Assembly (NCBI RefSeq): GCF_036898095.1
Contig: NC_090731.1
Coordinates: 143,655,716-143,719,715 of the forward strand
From: Palaemon carinicauda
Lineage: Eukaryota > Arthropoda > Malacostraca > Decapoda > Palaemonidae
DNA length: 64,000 bases
Direction of reading: 5' to 3'
Positions 1 to 9,926 of the stretch are shown here, one piece after another; positions within the stretch are counted from its first letter, which is position 1, and the number at the start of each line of letters is the position of its first letter. The notes under the pieces are model-generated. The model was given only the letters and a program-made list of their open reading frames with translations, ran no database searches and was not told the DNA's origin. Position numbers and translations under genes: made by a program.

Positions 1-2157
1 AGTTTAATACCTTTATGTATAGTTGGAAATGGGTTAAAAGTAAATGAAGAAGGGGAAATCAGAAAGTACAGTAGTTTTTCTAAAATCATATGGTAACCTT
101 CATCACTGCCTCCAGAATAGTATTTATGGCACTATGTAGTTTGTAATTTTCTGTAAAGGTGTAGTGTTTAATTTTCAAGAAAAGTTTTCCTAATAACTAC
201 CATTAGTTGTTGCAGATGAATACTTAAGTAAATATGTTATGTAGTTCATAAACTTTTCAAAGGTTACTTTTTTGTAATCCTAACTTATGAGTGTTGAATA
301 GGTAATTTACTTACTGCTATTTATATAATTTGTAGGATTTCTTTGAAACATTACAATTTTTCTATAGTCATCCTACCTGGGTATGGTATCTTGGACTTCC
401 ATGAGAAGAGAAACGGAGATCAGTTGTACAGTATGAAGATAGTTTTCAGTTAGGAAGTAACATTAGTCATAAGTAAGTGGCATAAGCCATGACTGCCATA
501 ACTAATTCTCTTACTATATGCTGCAATTTTCCACTACTATTTCCATTGTTTCATGATTTGCCGCAGATTTCTTTTTTCAGTAGATTACATTGTCAAATTA
601 AATTTTGAAAAAGCTTTTTCTATAGCATTACCTGTGGGAAAAGCTTTTTATAAACCATCCCTGATGTTCATATTACTTCTCAGGAAGCTCTGTTTTTTGA
701 CAGGTACCCTCAAATTACAAAAATATTTCCAATTGTCTTACCTTTCAATATAAACACGTCTGGTAAAGAAATTAGACTGCTGCTATTAAGAGTCCAGAAT
801 ATTAATTACTTTATAATTTTTTTTTCTTCTGATCTATCTCTCCTTCACTGGCATCCCACCTCCATCAATGTGAGCATCAGGGGAAGTTCATAGAAATGAA
901 ACAATTTGAATTGTGAATTTTTTTATTGCTATACTCTTACACTGGTGTTCATATACATGCCCACCCTCCACCTGCTGATTTATGATGTCAAGTAATGATA
1001 GGGAATACTTTCAACTTCAAAACTTAATATCAAAGAACCCCTAGCACTTCGTTTTTACCTATTAACTGGCAGTATGTGTCATTACTAAAAGAGGACTTTG
1101 TCCATTGAAAGGAAAGAAACTTTAATTTTGAAAAATTGTTGTGGTTAAACATCAGTAAACTGAGCTTTTGGAGAAGCAGCAATATGAACATCAGGTGAGT
1201 ATAGGTGTAACAAAATTTATCATTAAAATTCCTTATTTTATGTAATGATTGTATTTTACATTGATAATGAATTGTTGGTATCAAAAAATGGTTGCCTGAT
1301 AATGAATTGTGGGTATTAAAAATGGTTCCCAACGCCATTCAAAGAAACTAGCCACATCTAAGTTGGCTCTAATTTCAAATGATATGGTCATGAGACTTGC
1401 AAGTTATACATCACTTCTTTAAATTTTCACTATGCTTTTATCAAAGAAATGTGGATAGTATTGTTTAGAAACAATGTGACTGCCTTATTATCAAGTATCA
1501 AAAAGTTGATGAAATATTGTAGTTATTTTGCTTTTGACTTGTAGTAACAAAGTGTAATGTTGAGCAGTTTAGGGATATTTATCTTCTATATCTTTCGTTC
1601 ATGAATGTAAGCTGTTTGGCGAGAAAGATTCACATAAGAGACCAAAATAAGGAATATTGCCTATTGCCATTTGATAAATGTAAATACTGTAGTTCATTTT
1701 TCAGCCTTTCATAAGATCCATTGATTTATTCATGTTTAACCAAGTACAGTACTGTAATAATAATTTGCTCCTGTTAGAAAATATTAGATTATTAAAATGA
1801 GTTTTCATAGCTCATATTTTTAAAGCAGTCTTAGCAATATTGTTACAAAATCTTGGATGTGCTCTACCTTATGAAATTAAAATTTATATAATAATGTCAG
1901 GTCATATCAGTAATTGACCTGCCATACCCATTAACACACATAGTGAGAATGTAGGCATTCCTTTAACAGTCCTGACTTGCACAAGTGATTTAGGTTCACA
2001 CTTCATATAATAGGGTGATGTTTCTTTATTAAAAGGTAGAGGGAGTTTGTACCTAGTACAGTAATAGAAAATGCTTGTGGGTACAGTGCTAATTAAAGAT
2101 TGTACTTGTAATAACTGATATTTATAAAATAAAATCTGAACTTTTTCTTCTGAATAG
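1..2157. other. AT-rich non-coding stretch, no supported gene
   Basis: The sequence is low-GC with stop codons in all frames, and the few short open frames show no protein-like composition. It reads as intron or intergenic DNA upstream of the exon at 2158. Two copies of a roughly 50-bp word occur here (about 645-700 on plus, about 1147-1205 on minus), and a third lies at 3420-3482 beside element A1. No promoter or CpG-rich start region is recognisable. Confidence 0.6.
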
Positions 2158-2263
2158 GCCAACTGATATGATGGATTCTGCTACTACCATTAAGGAAGAA
2201 GAAGGAAGCTTGGAATCCGAACAGAGTATCATCATTTTCAATAGAGCAGAGCGCCTAGCCAAA
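2158..2263 (+). CDS. Probable coding exon of an unidentified host gene
   Basis: A pyrimidine-rich tract ending in TTCTGAATAG precedes position 2158, and the exon runs into a strong donor, AAA|GTAAGTG, at 2264. Only one frame is open through the whole exon. It has one nucleotide and two codons before tandem ATG codons, then an acidic peptide starting MMDSATTIKEEEG and continuing through SIIIFNRAERLAK, ending in phase 0. The ATG pair could be the translation start of a first coding exon. The family is not recognised. The next candidate exon on this strand (13859) needs one incoming nucleotide, so either an unseen exon of 3n+1 length lies between them or these are different genes. Confidence 0.5.
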
Positions 2264-2313
2264 GTAAGTGTCTCTTGTATATTTATTTGATTTTCTTGAA
2301 GCATGTAGTTTAA

Positions 2314-2615
2314 CCCTTTTACCCCTAATGCTATTTGGGACTTTTCAACCCTTAACCCCCAGGCGTTTTCTTTTTCAAGTACGTTTTGCAATATATATTT
2401 TTTTTAAATTGCTCTAACAGCCTTAATTTTCATCATAGAGAGGTCAGGTTGGTCTCATTATTATGGAAAATGCCATAAGTTTCTCTTAAAGTTATCAAAA
2501 ATTTGGGGAAAAAAAGGTAAAAAGCAGTGTTTTGCAAGGACGTACCGGTATGTCCATGGGGTTAAAGGGATGAGTTTTGTGAAACTTACCAGTACGTCCA
2601 TTGGGGGTAAAAGGG
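2314..2615. mobile_element. piggyBac-like MITE, copy 1
   Basis: The element is bounded by TTAA at both ends (2310-2313 and 2616-2619). Its terminal inverted repeats read CCCTTTTACCCC and GGGGGTAAAAGGG. It has no coding capacity. A near-palindrome, GGACGTACCGGTATGTCC, lies at 2538-2555. A second copy in the opposite orientation is at 58626-58894. TTAA target duplications with CCC-starting ends are typical of piggyBac elements, so this is probably a non-autonomous piggyBac derivative. It lies 50 bp inside the intron that follows the exon at 2158. Confidence 0.75.
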
Positions 2616-2619
2616 TTAA

Positions 2620-3498
2620 CAGTACTAAACATCATAACATTGATGAAACTTAATTTTTCTTTCCAAAACTTGGACTACATTATTTTGGTTAAAGTGGATG
2701 TTTTCACGATTTTCATTACCATACAAAAATACAGGTAATTTGCAGTAATTTTTTTAACCCCAACTGTATTGTTTTGTGCATTGTTCTATTCTCTGTTCTT
2801 TATGGTATCTCTTCACCCAACTTTCCAACTATTTCAATCTTACATTGCTCATTTTTTTCCTTTCCAATTAAGAGCAATTTGCTCAAGCTAGTTTTAGAAA
2901 ATTGAAGAGTTATGATTCTTGTCTTATCAAACTTAATTTACAACTTGGAGGAATTTTTCAACATTGCATCTACTTAGCTTTCTTAGATCTTAAGGGGAAA
3001 GCAGTGTACCCATTGGATTTTGGATTTTTGTATTTTTAGAAATTAATATCTAATTTAAAAGCTTTTGTTATTCGAAATTTTCTTTGCATTTTTCATTATG
3101 TCGTATACAAAAACTTGTATACAGTACTGTACTCTATAAAAAACAGAATTTTAATAACATTATTTCTATACTTGCCCGATGTTCAAATTGCTTTTGTCAC
3201 AATGCATGTAATGTAGAGTTCCATGTTATAATGAAGAAATTTCTTTCTTTCTTCTTTTTTTTTTCAATAAACTAATGCCTCTAGTAAAGCAATGAGACTT
3301 GCTAGTGTCTAACAACTATAGTATGCTGTGCATGTCGTATCGCTTCTTTCGACTCGGTCGAATTACCTCCTATCCTCTTTATTCCGCTAATCATCTGGCG
3401 AGTGTAGAAATAATATATTATTTCTATGAACCTCCCCTTATGTTCTTGTTGCATCTTCTCCAGAAGTTCAGTTTATTCAACACCTCAATTTTTTAGAT
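2620..3498. other. AT-rich non-coding sequence
   Basis: Intron-like sequence between the MITE and element A1, with no supported gene. A repeat word shared with about 645-700 and 1147-1205 occupies 3420-3482, immediately left of the A1 boundary. Confidence 0.5.
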
Positions 3499-3516
3499 TT
3501 TAAATATTTAACTTAG

Positions 3517-3673
3517 CCGGTGAATATATAATAGCTGCAACTCTGTTGCTCGACAGACAAAAAACAGTAAAAACTCGCCAGCGATCGCTATACAGGTTGC
3601 GGGTGTGCCCACCAGCGCCAACTGTCGGCCAGATACCACTCTCTCGATGTAAACAAAGACTCAATTTCTTCTC
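3517..3673. repeat. Left inverted terminal repeat of A1
   Basis: 157 bp, inverted relative to 9725-9881 with one substitution. It contains the palindrome GCGATCGC, which is also in the A2 ITR, so part of the ITR core is shared between subfamilies. Confidence 0.9.
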
Positions 3674-4262
3674 TGTCGACGTGTCGACAAGACGTACTTT
3701 TACTCGCTGTAGAACCTGGAGTTTTCTCAACATATTTGGTGAAGTACTTCATTTTGGTTTGAGCTTTCGCAGTGCAGGTGTTTTATCTTCATCTTAAATC
3801 TTGAACTCGTTTTGGATAGATTTAATTTTTGGTGACAGAGTATGGACTTTCTTTGACTTTTAAATGGCCGACCCTTCCCTTAGACGGAAGTGTGTTTAGG
3901 CTTTTAGTAATTATCTTATCACGTTATAAATTAATTATAGATTTTCCTCTATATATTTTATATCTCACCGCCTTTATTAGGCCTCTTCGATTAACTTTCC
4001 ATTTATAATAAACATAAAAAATAAATTTTAATGTTTTGTTTATATGCGACCTTTCCTGAGAGTAGGCGGTCCTAACTTGGAAACCGAAGTTAAACAACGT
4101 TGAGCCCTTTCAATCGTAAATAGCTTTTAAAGAGCTAATGATTTAAAACTTTTTAAATGAATATTTTTAATAAATATTTTATGAAAGAATTTCTTTGAAT
4201 AGTCTTCGTACTGTTTTCAAAGATGAACTAACGTTTAGTTTATTTATGCTACGCAGTTTGCG

Positions 4263-4281
4263 CTCTATCGTTACGATAGAG
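4263..4281. other. Conserved small hairpin in A1 5' leader
   Basis: Inverted repeat CTCTATCG-TTA-CGATAGAG followed by GA repeats. The same hairpin is at 21895-21913 in A2. An untranslated structural or regulatory role is possible but not shown. Confidence 0.5.
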
Positions 4282-5761
4282 AGAGAGAGTATCACGGTTT
4301 CACTTTACAGAAAGAGTAAATCGATTCTGACGTTTTGTTCATTCTTCTTTCAAAGCTTAAATGTTTTAAATTCTATTTTAAAGGAACTTTTTAATTGAAA
4401 AACCTTTAAGTTTTTTCCTTTGGTCAAATAACATGTTTTTTTGACGAAACGTAATTGGGCTCTTCTCTTAGGTGCGAAATCAAGAGAGAAAGAGAGAGAG
4501 AGATAGAGACGGAGGGAGAGAGAGGAGAGAAAACGTTCCGTTCAAGCGGGAAACGTTGTTCTCGAGTTACTCTCGTCCCTAGTCTCTGTACGGGGAGAAA
4601 GGATAAAACTTTTTTAGTTTTATTCTCGTCCCCAGGCAATGTACGGTGAGAGATTGAAAACGTAGTTTTGAATGAACTAGTGTTTATTCTCTTCCCCAAC
4701 CACTGATTTTTTTATCTTAAAAGATGTTTACTGTTTTTTTGCTGGTATTAATGTGCTTGCATTATACGACTGATTTAGCATTTACTACCTTTTGATGAGG
4801 GTAGAATTGCGTGCTTCAGGTAGAAATCAGTAAAAGTTTCGATTTCAGTGAAATAAGTGCAAAACAGAAAATCGTAGTGATAAAGTGATATTGCGCAAAG
4901 TGTTAGTGTTGCGTCCGAGGGTTCGTCTGTTCGTGCCTGTCGTTCACCTAGTCCGGGACCTCTTGCAAGCTCCCAAGCCCAGGGGAGAAGTAATGTCGTA
5001 CGACTTATGGGTTCGAGAGGCCTTGATCAGCGAACAGACGTTTCCCTCTATGGTATCGGGTGTATCTTACCAAGATCTCCCCTACCATAAGGCGAGAGAG
5101 ACAATTTTCTCCTCGTCATCCGAAGGCTTTTCGCATAAGAAACCTGAAACAAGGTTTCGATGCCCTTAAGCGAAAGTCAGTCCTTTCAGGACAGGTCCAG
5201 CATCCTGGTTGCAGCCATTAGGACAGCTCTGACCCTATGCAGTCACCGGAAAACTGCTCGCCGCCTAACAAAAGCGTAACACAGACTCCGAGAGTCTTTT
5301 TTGTTGGCAAAGTGTTGCGGTCACAGACGTTACCCTCGTCTCTTACCGCAACCATTTCCGTTGATCCTTAATGGGTTGTACGGCAAGACATGCAGAATAA
5401 GCTTGCCTCCCTTATGGAAGACTATTCTGCCGATTAGTCCGTTGAGCCTAGCCGTTTATCTCATCGAGATCCTGGCTTTCAGCCAACCTAACGTTCCTTT
5501 GTGCGTCCTGTTGACGTTGGCGTAGCTAAGTCACGTCAGTCAGGTTGTTTAGAACCACACTCGATGCGGTCTCATGTGGATTTTCAGCCACATTTGGACG
5601 TTAGGCCACTTGCTGATGCTCCTGTTGACGTTCAGGACGTTCGCTAACAATCGCAGTTGACTTGTTTTGACGCTGTGCGTCAACCTCCGCATTCTAGAGT
5701 TGTTTTGACTGCTCAGTCTAGGCAGTCAAAGCAGTCTCGAGTGGACGCTGTGCATCCTCAC

Positions 5762-5893
5762 GCACCTGTTGTTGTTGACAGTTCACAGACTGTCAAGCAG
5801 TTACATGACGTTGCGTCCTGGTCTCTCGCACCTGTTGTTGTTGACAGTTCACAGACTGTCAAGCAGTTACATGACGTTGCGTCCTGGTCCGCT
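5762..5893 (+). repeat. 66-bp tandem duplication in A1 gag
   Basis: Two adjacent, essentially identical 66-bp units start at 5762 and 5828. Each encodes 22 residues including VVVDSSQTVKQLHDVASWS. A3 has one equivalent unit, so the duplication is specific to A1 or its source. Confidence 0.85.
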
Positions 5894-6591
5894 ACTAATG
5901 CACCAGTGCGTGTGGACTCTGCTTGTAAAGCATTGCCACCACAGTAGGTCTCTCCCTTGCTTGAGACTCAGCTATTATCGGACAAGGTTCCTTTAGATGA
6001 GGAAGTTGTTGTTCCCCCTCCTACTGATATTCCCTTGAGGACTCTGTCAGACGGAGAGGAGCCTAAAGCTGCTTAGCCCTCTATGGACTTTAATTAAATC
6101 ATGCTGATTTTTAAGGATCTTTGTCCGGATCTTTTTGTAACTGCTGCTCCTCGTTCGCCTAAACGTCAGAGCTTACACTAGGCCTAGCTACTTCGAAGCC
6201 GTTGTTTATAAGCTAGTGCTCTCTCGCTCTCCTAGAGAGCTTTACGTTTGCTAGGCGACTGGTTTATCACCAGGAGGAGTTTGGGGGATACAGCCTTTGC
6301 TTTCCCTTCTTTTAAACTGGCTTATAGAGCGAGAGTCTGATATGACACGAGAGAAGTTCTCGGCTTGGGAGTTCCTGCCTCTGCCCAGATAGACTTCTCA
6401 AATCTCGTAGACTCTCCCTGGCGCCTGGCCAGGAGACGCTCCAAGATTTTACAGGTCAACTTCACAGCTGTTTTCGAGCCTTTGAAGTTTTGCTGTACAA
6501 TTATGTCATGCATAAACAAGGCTTTCAGGGATGGCTCCAATGATCTGACAGCCACGTTCTCTGCAGGGACAAGTCCCTCAGGGATGGCTCC

Positions 6592-8287
6592 ATGTTTTGG
6601 CAGCCATGTTCACTGCAGGAGTACATAAGAGGCAAGTGCGCTCAATGTGTTCATTGTCAAGACAAACTTCACGATGAAGTCTACCAGGCTGTCTTGACAG
6701 CATTTATGAAAGGCGACTGGATGGTCTCTCTCGACCTTCAGGAGGCATACTTCCACATTCCTATACACCCGGATTCCCAACCGTTTCTGAGGTTTGTTCA
6801 CAGGAATGTGGGGTACCAGTTTCGAGCTATCGGAGATCAGAGCTTCCCTGTACTTGGACGACTGGCTTCTCAGAGCCTCTTCCAGTCATCACTGTCTGAA
6901 GGATCTCAATTGGACTCTAGATCTGGCCAAGGAATTGGGACTCCTAGTCAATTTGGAAAAGTCACAGCTGGTCCCATCCCAAACTATTCTGTATTTAGGG
7001 ATGGAGATTCACAGTCAAGTTTTTCGGGCTTTTCCGTCGGCCCCCAGAATAGATCAAGCCCTGCTCTCCATCCAGAAGATGCTGAAGAAAGAACGCTGCT
7101 CAGTCAGGCTGTGGATGAGTCTGGTAGGGACGCTATCATCCCTGGAGCAATTTGTCTCGCTAGGAAGGCTACACCTCCGTCCTCTTCAATTCCATCTGGC
7201 TTTTCACTGGAAAAAGGACAAGACGCTAGAGGCGGTCTCGATCCCGATTTCCGAAAAGATAAAGTCTTGTCTGACTTGGTGGAAGGACAATATCAGCCTA
7301 CGAGAGGGTCTTCCCCTGGCAGTTCAGATACCCAACCACGTTCTCTTCTCGGACGCATCGGACTTGGGCTGGGGCGCGACGCTGGACGGTCGGGAATGCT
7401 CAGGTCTGTGGAACTCGAGTCAGAGAAGCATGCATATCAACAGCAAGGAGCTTTTGGTGGTTCATCTGGCCTTGATAAGCTTCGAGAATCTCCTTCGAGG
7501 CAAGGTGGTGGAGGTAAACTCGGACAACACCACGGCCTTGGCGTACATTTACAAACAGGGAGGTACCCACTCACTGACTTTGTACGAGGTCGCAAGGGAC
7601 CTGCCCGTCTGGTCAAAAGATCGAGGCATCTCCCTAGTAACGAGGTTCATCCAGGGCGACTTGAACGTCCTAGCAGATTGTCTCAGTCGGAAAGGTCAAG
7701 TAATTCCAATCGAATGGACCCTCCACAAGGATGTGTGCAAGAGACTTTGGTCGACTTGGGGTCAACCCACCATAGATCTCTTTGCAACCTCGCTGACCAA
7801 GAGGCTTCCAATCTATTGCTCTCCAGTCCCGGTCCCAGCAGCAATACATATAGATGCCTTCCTCCTAGATTGGTCACATCTGGATCTTTACGCATTCCCA
7901 CCATTCAAGATTGTCAACAAGGTACTGCAGAAGTTCGCCTCTCACGAAGGGACAAGGTTGACGTTAGTTGCTTCCCTCTGGCCCGCGAGAGAATGGTTCA
8001 CCGAGGTACTTCGATGGTTAGTAGACGTTCCCAGAAGTCTTCCTCTAAGAGTGGACCTTCTACGTCAGCCACACGTAAAGAAGGTACACCAAAGCCTCCA
8101 CGCTCTTCTTTTGACTGCCTTCAGACTATCGAAAGACTCTCGAGAGCTAGAGGCTTTTCGAAGGAGGCAGCCAGTGCGATTGCTAGAGCAAGGAGAGCTT
8201 CTACCATTAGAGTCTACCAATCGAAGTGGGAAGTCTTCCGAGACTGGTGCTAGTCAGTTTCTGTATCCTCGACCAGTACCTCTGTAG
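6592..8287 (+). pseudogene. A1 RT / RNase H / methyltransferase-like ORF, N-terminally damaged
   Basis: The first RT block (SLDLQEAYFHIPI near 6733-6770) is in one frame. It is followed by a small deletion or frameshift that removes the FGLSPAP block. The frame 6794-8287 is then open for 497 codons with RT motif C YLDDW and the following LEKSQL and YLGM blocks. RNase H comes next, with acidic residues in LFSDASDLGWGA, SKELL, NSDNTTA and LADCLSR. After that is the DIRS-type domain resembling phage adenine methyltransferases, starting PTIDLFATS. The known role of this protein is copying element RNA into DNA. The missing RT core should make this copy inactive on its own. The recombinase frame overlaps the second half. 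Confidence 0.85.
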
Positions 8288-9186
8288 CCCAAATAGCTGA
8301 TTTTCTTTTATACCTGAGAAAAGGACGATCCCTTTCAGCTCCCACTATCAAGGGCTACAGAAGCATGTTGGCATCGGTCTTCCGGCATGGAGGCTTAGAT
8401 CTTTCCAACAATAAAGATCTGCAAGACCTCCTTAAGTCTTTCGAGACCACTAAGGAGCGTCGTTTGGCTACTCCTGGGTGGAATTTAGACGTGGTCCTAA
8501 GATTCCTCATGTCAGACAGGTTTGAGCCTTTACAGTCAGCCTCCCTGAAAGATCTCACTCTTAAGACACTTTTCCTGGTATGCTTAGCCTCAGCTAAAAG
8601 AGTCAGTGAGATTCATGCCTTCAGCAAGAACATCGGATTTTCGTCAGAAAAGGCCACTTGTTCTCTGCAACTTGGTTTTCTAGCCAAAAATGAGCTACCT
8701 TCTCGTCCTTGGCCTAAATCTTTCGATATTCCCAGCTTATCGGAGATCGTAGACAATGAACTAGAAAGAGTCTTATGCCCTGTTAGAGCGCTTAAGTTCT
8801 ACTTAGCTCGTACTAAACCTTTACGAGGCCAATCTGAAGCGTTATGGTGTTCGGTTAAGAAACCATCCTTGCCTATGTCAAAGAATGCTTTGTCATGTTT
8901 TATCAGATTGTTAATACGAGAAGCTCATTCACACTTGAGTGAGGAAGACCGAGCTTTGCTTAAGGTTAAGACGCACGAGGTTAGAGCTGTAGCAACTTCC
9001 GTGGCCTTTAAGCAAAATAGATCTCTGCAAAGTATCATGGACGCAACCTATTGGAGAAGCAAGTCAGTGTTCGCGTCATGTTACTTAAAAGGTGTCCAGT
9101 CTCTTTACGAGAACTGCTACACACTGGGACCATTCGTAGCAGCGAGTGCAGTAGTGGGTGAGGGCTCAACCACTACAATTCCCTAA
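8098..9186 (+). pseudogene. A1 tyrosine recombinase with one amber stop
   Basis: Phage-integrase-type recombinase that would integrate the circular DNA intermediate. An N-terminal DNA-binding region (SRARGFSKEAASAIARARR) leads to a catalytic domain with Arg in AKRVSEI, His and Arg in HEVRA, Trp replacing the usual second His in YWRSK, and nucleophile Tyr in ASCYLKG. One TAG at 8251-8253 interrupts the frame where A3 has Lys in DWCKSS; otherwise it is open to 9186. The frame also stays open far upstream (from 6592) across RT/RNase H in another phase. Length and motifs match the A3 recombinase. Confidence 0.85.
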
Positions 9187-9584
9187 TTCCATATCCTTTT
9201 AATCTGTCTCTTGAAATGTTTTAATGTTTTTATGGGTTGTCCGGAAGGCTAAGAAGCCTTTCGCATCCTGGTTGATTTGGCGGGTGGTCAAAGTAATTTC
9301 TTGAGAGCGCCCAGATTAGGGGTTTGATGAGGTCCTGTTGTATGGGTTGCAGCCCTTGATACTTCAGCTCCTGGGGGTCTGTCAGCATCCTAAGAGGATC
9401 GCGGGGCTCCGTAAGGAAGACGTACTTACAAGGCAGAGTAATCGTCTAAGTCGACTTCCTTACCAGTTACCTATTTATTTTGGTTTTGTTATATTGATAA
9501 CTGTCAAAATGAAATAAAAAAACTCTTAGCTTATACGATGTAAACATATTTAACTGGTTTCTACCCACCACCCTGGGTGTGAAT

Positions 9585-9680
9585 CAGCTATTATATATTC
9601 ACCGGCTAAGTTAAATATTTAAAAATGATATTTTAATTATAAAATAAATTTTTGAATATACTTACCCGGTGAATATATAA
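9585..9680. repeat. Internal complementary region (ICR) of A1
   Basis: Bases 9585-9623 are the reverse complement of the left end (about 3499-3537). Bases 9624-9680 are the reverse complement of the right end (about 9870-9926). This composite is the hallmark of DIRS1-type elements, where it is thought to template the circle junction during replication. Confidence 0.9.
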
Positions 9681-9724
9681 ATTAAACGACCCTCCCTTCC
9701 TCCCCAATAGAGACGCAGTGGGAT

Positions 9725-9881
9725 GAGAAGAAATTGAGTCTTTGTTTACATCGAGAGAGTGGTATCTGGCCGACAGGTGGCGCTGGTGGGCACACCCGCA
9801 ACCTGTATAGCGATCGCTGGCGAGTTTTTACTGTTTTTTGTCTGTCGAGCAACAGAGTTGCAGCTATTATATATTCACCGG
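9725..9881. repeat. Right inverted terminal repeat of A1
   Basis: Inverted copy of 3517-3673 with a single base difference in the GCGCCAACTG word. Confidence 0.9.
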
Positions 9882-9926
9882 GTAAGTATATTCAAAAATT
9901 TATTTTATAATTACAATATCATTTTT

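Larger units (their letters stand above)
3864..6600 (+). pseudogene. Degenerate gag region of A1
   Basis: A start shared with A2 and A3 lies at 3864 (MADPS), but the frame stops after about ten codons. About 1 kb of AT-rich leader shared with A2 follows. Gag-like sequence resumes at about 4890 and matches A3 Gag in scattered frames (for example QSRVVLTAQSRQS-type and SSQTVKQLHDVAS segments near 5690-5890) with many stops and frameshifts. No intact protein can be made. The product would be the structural particle protein of the element, judged by position and similarity to A3 Gag. Confidence 0.7.
3499..9926 (+). mobile_element. DIRS-like tyrosine-recombinase retrotransposon A1
   Basis: Complete but coding-defective DIRS1-type element of 6.4 kb. 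It has 157-bp inverted terminal repeats (3517-3673, 9725-9881) differing at one base. Its internal complementary region (9585-9680) matches the reverse complement of the outer left end and then of the outer right end. Internal order is gag relic, RT/RNase H/methyltransferase-like ORF, tyrosine recombinase, then about 400 bp of 3' non-coding DNA conserved with A2 and A3. No target-site duplication is visible; both ends abut T-rich words, as known for DIRS1-type insertions. Gag has many stops, RT lacks its N-terminal part, and the recombinase frame carries one amber codon. The near-identical ITRs indicate recent insertion despite the damaged genes. Confidence 0.9.
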
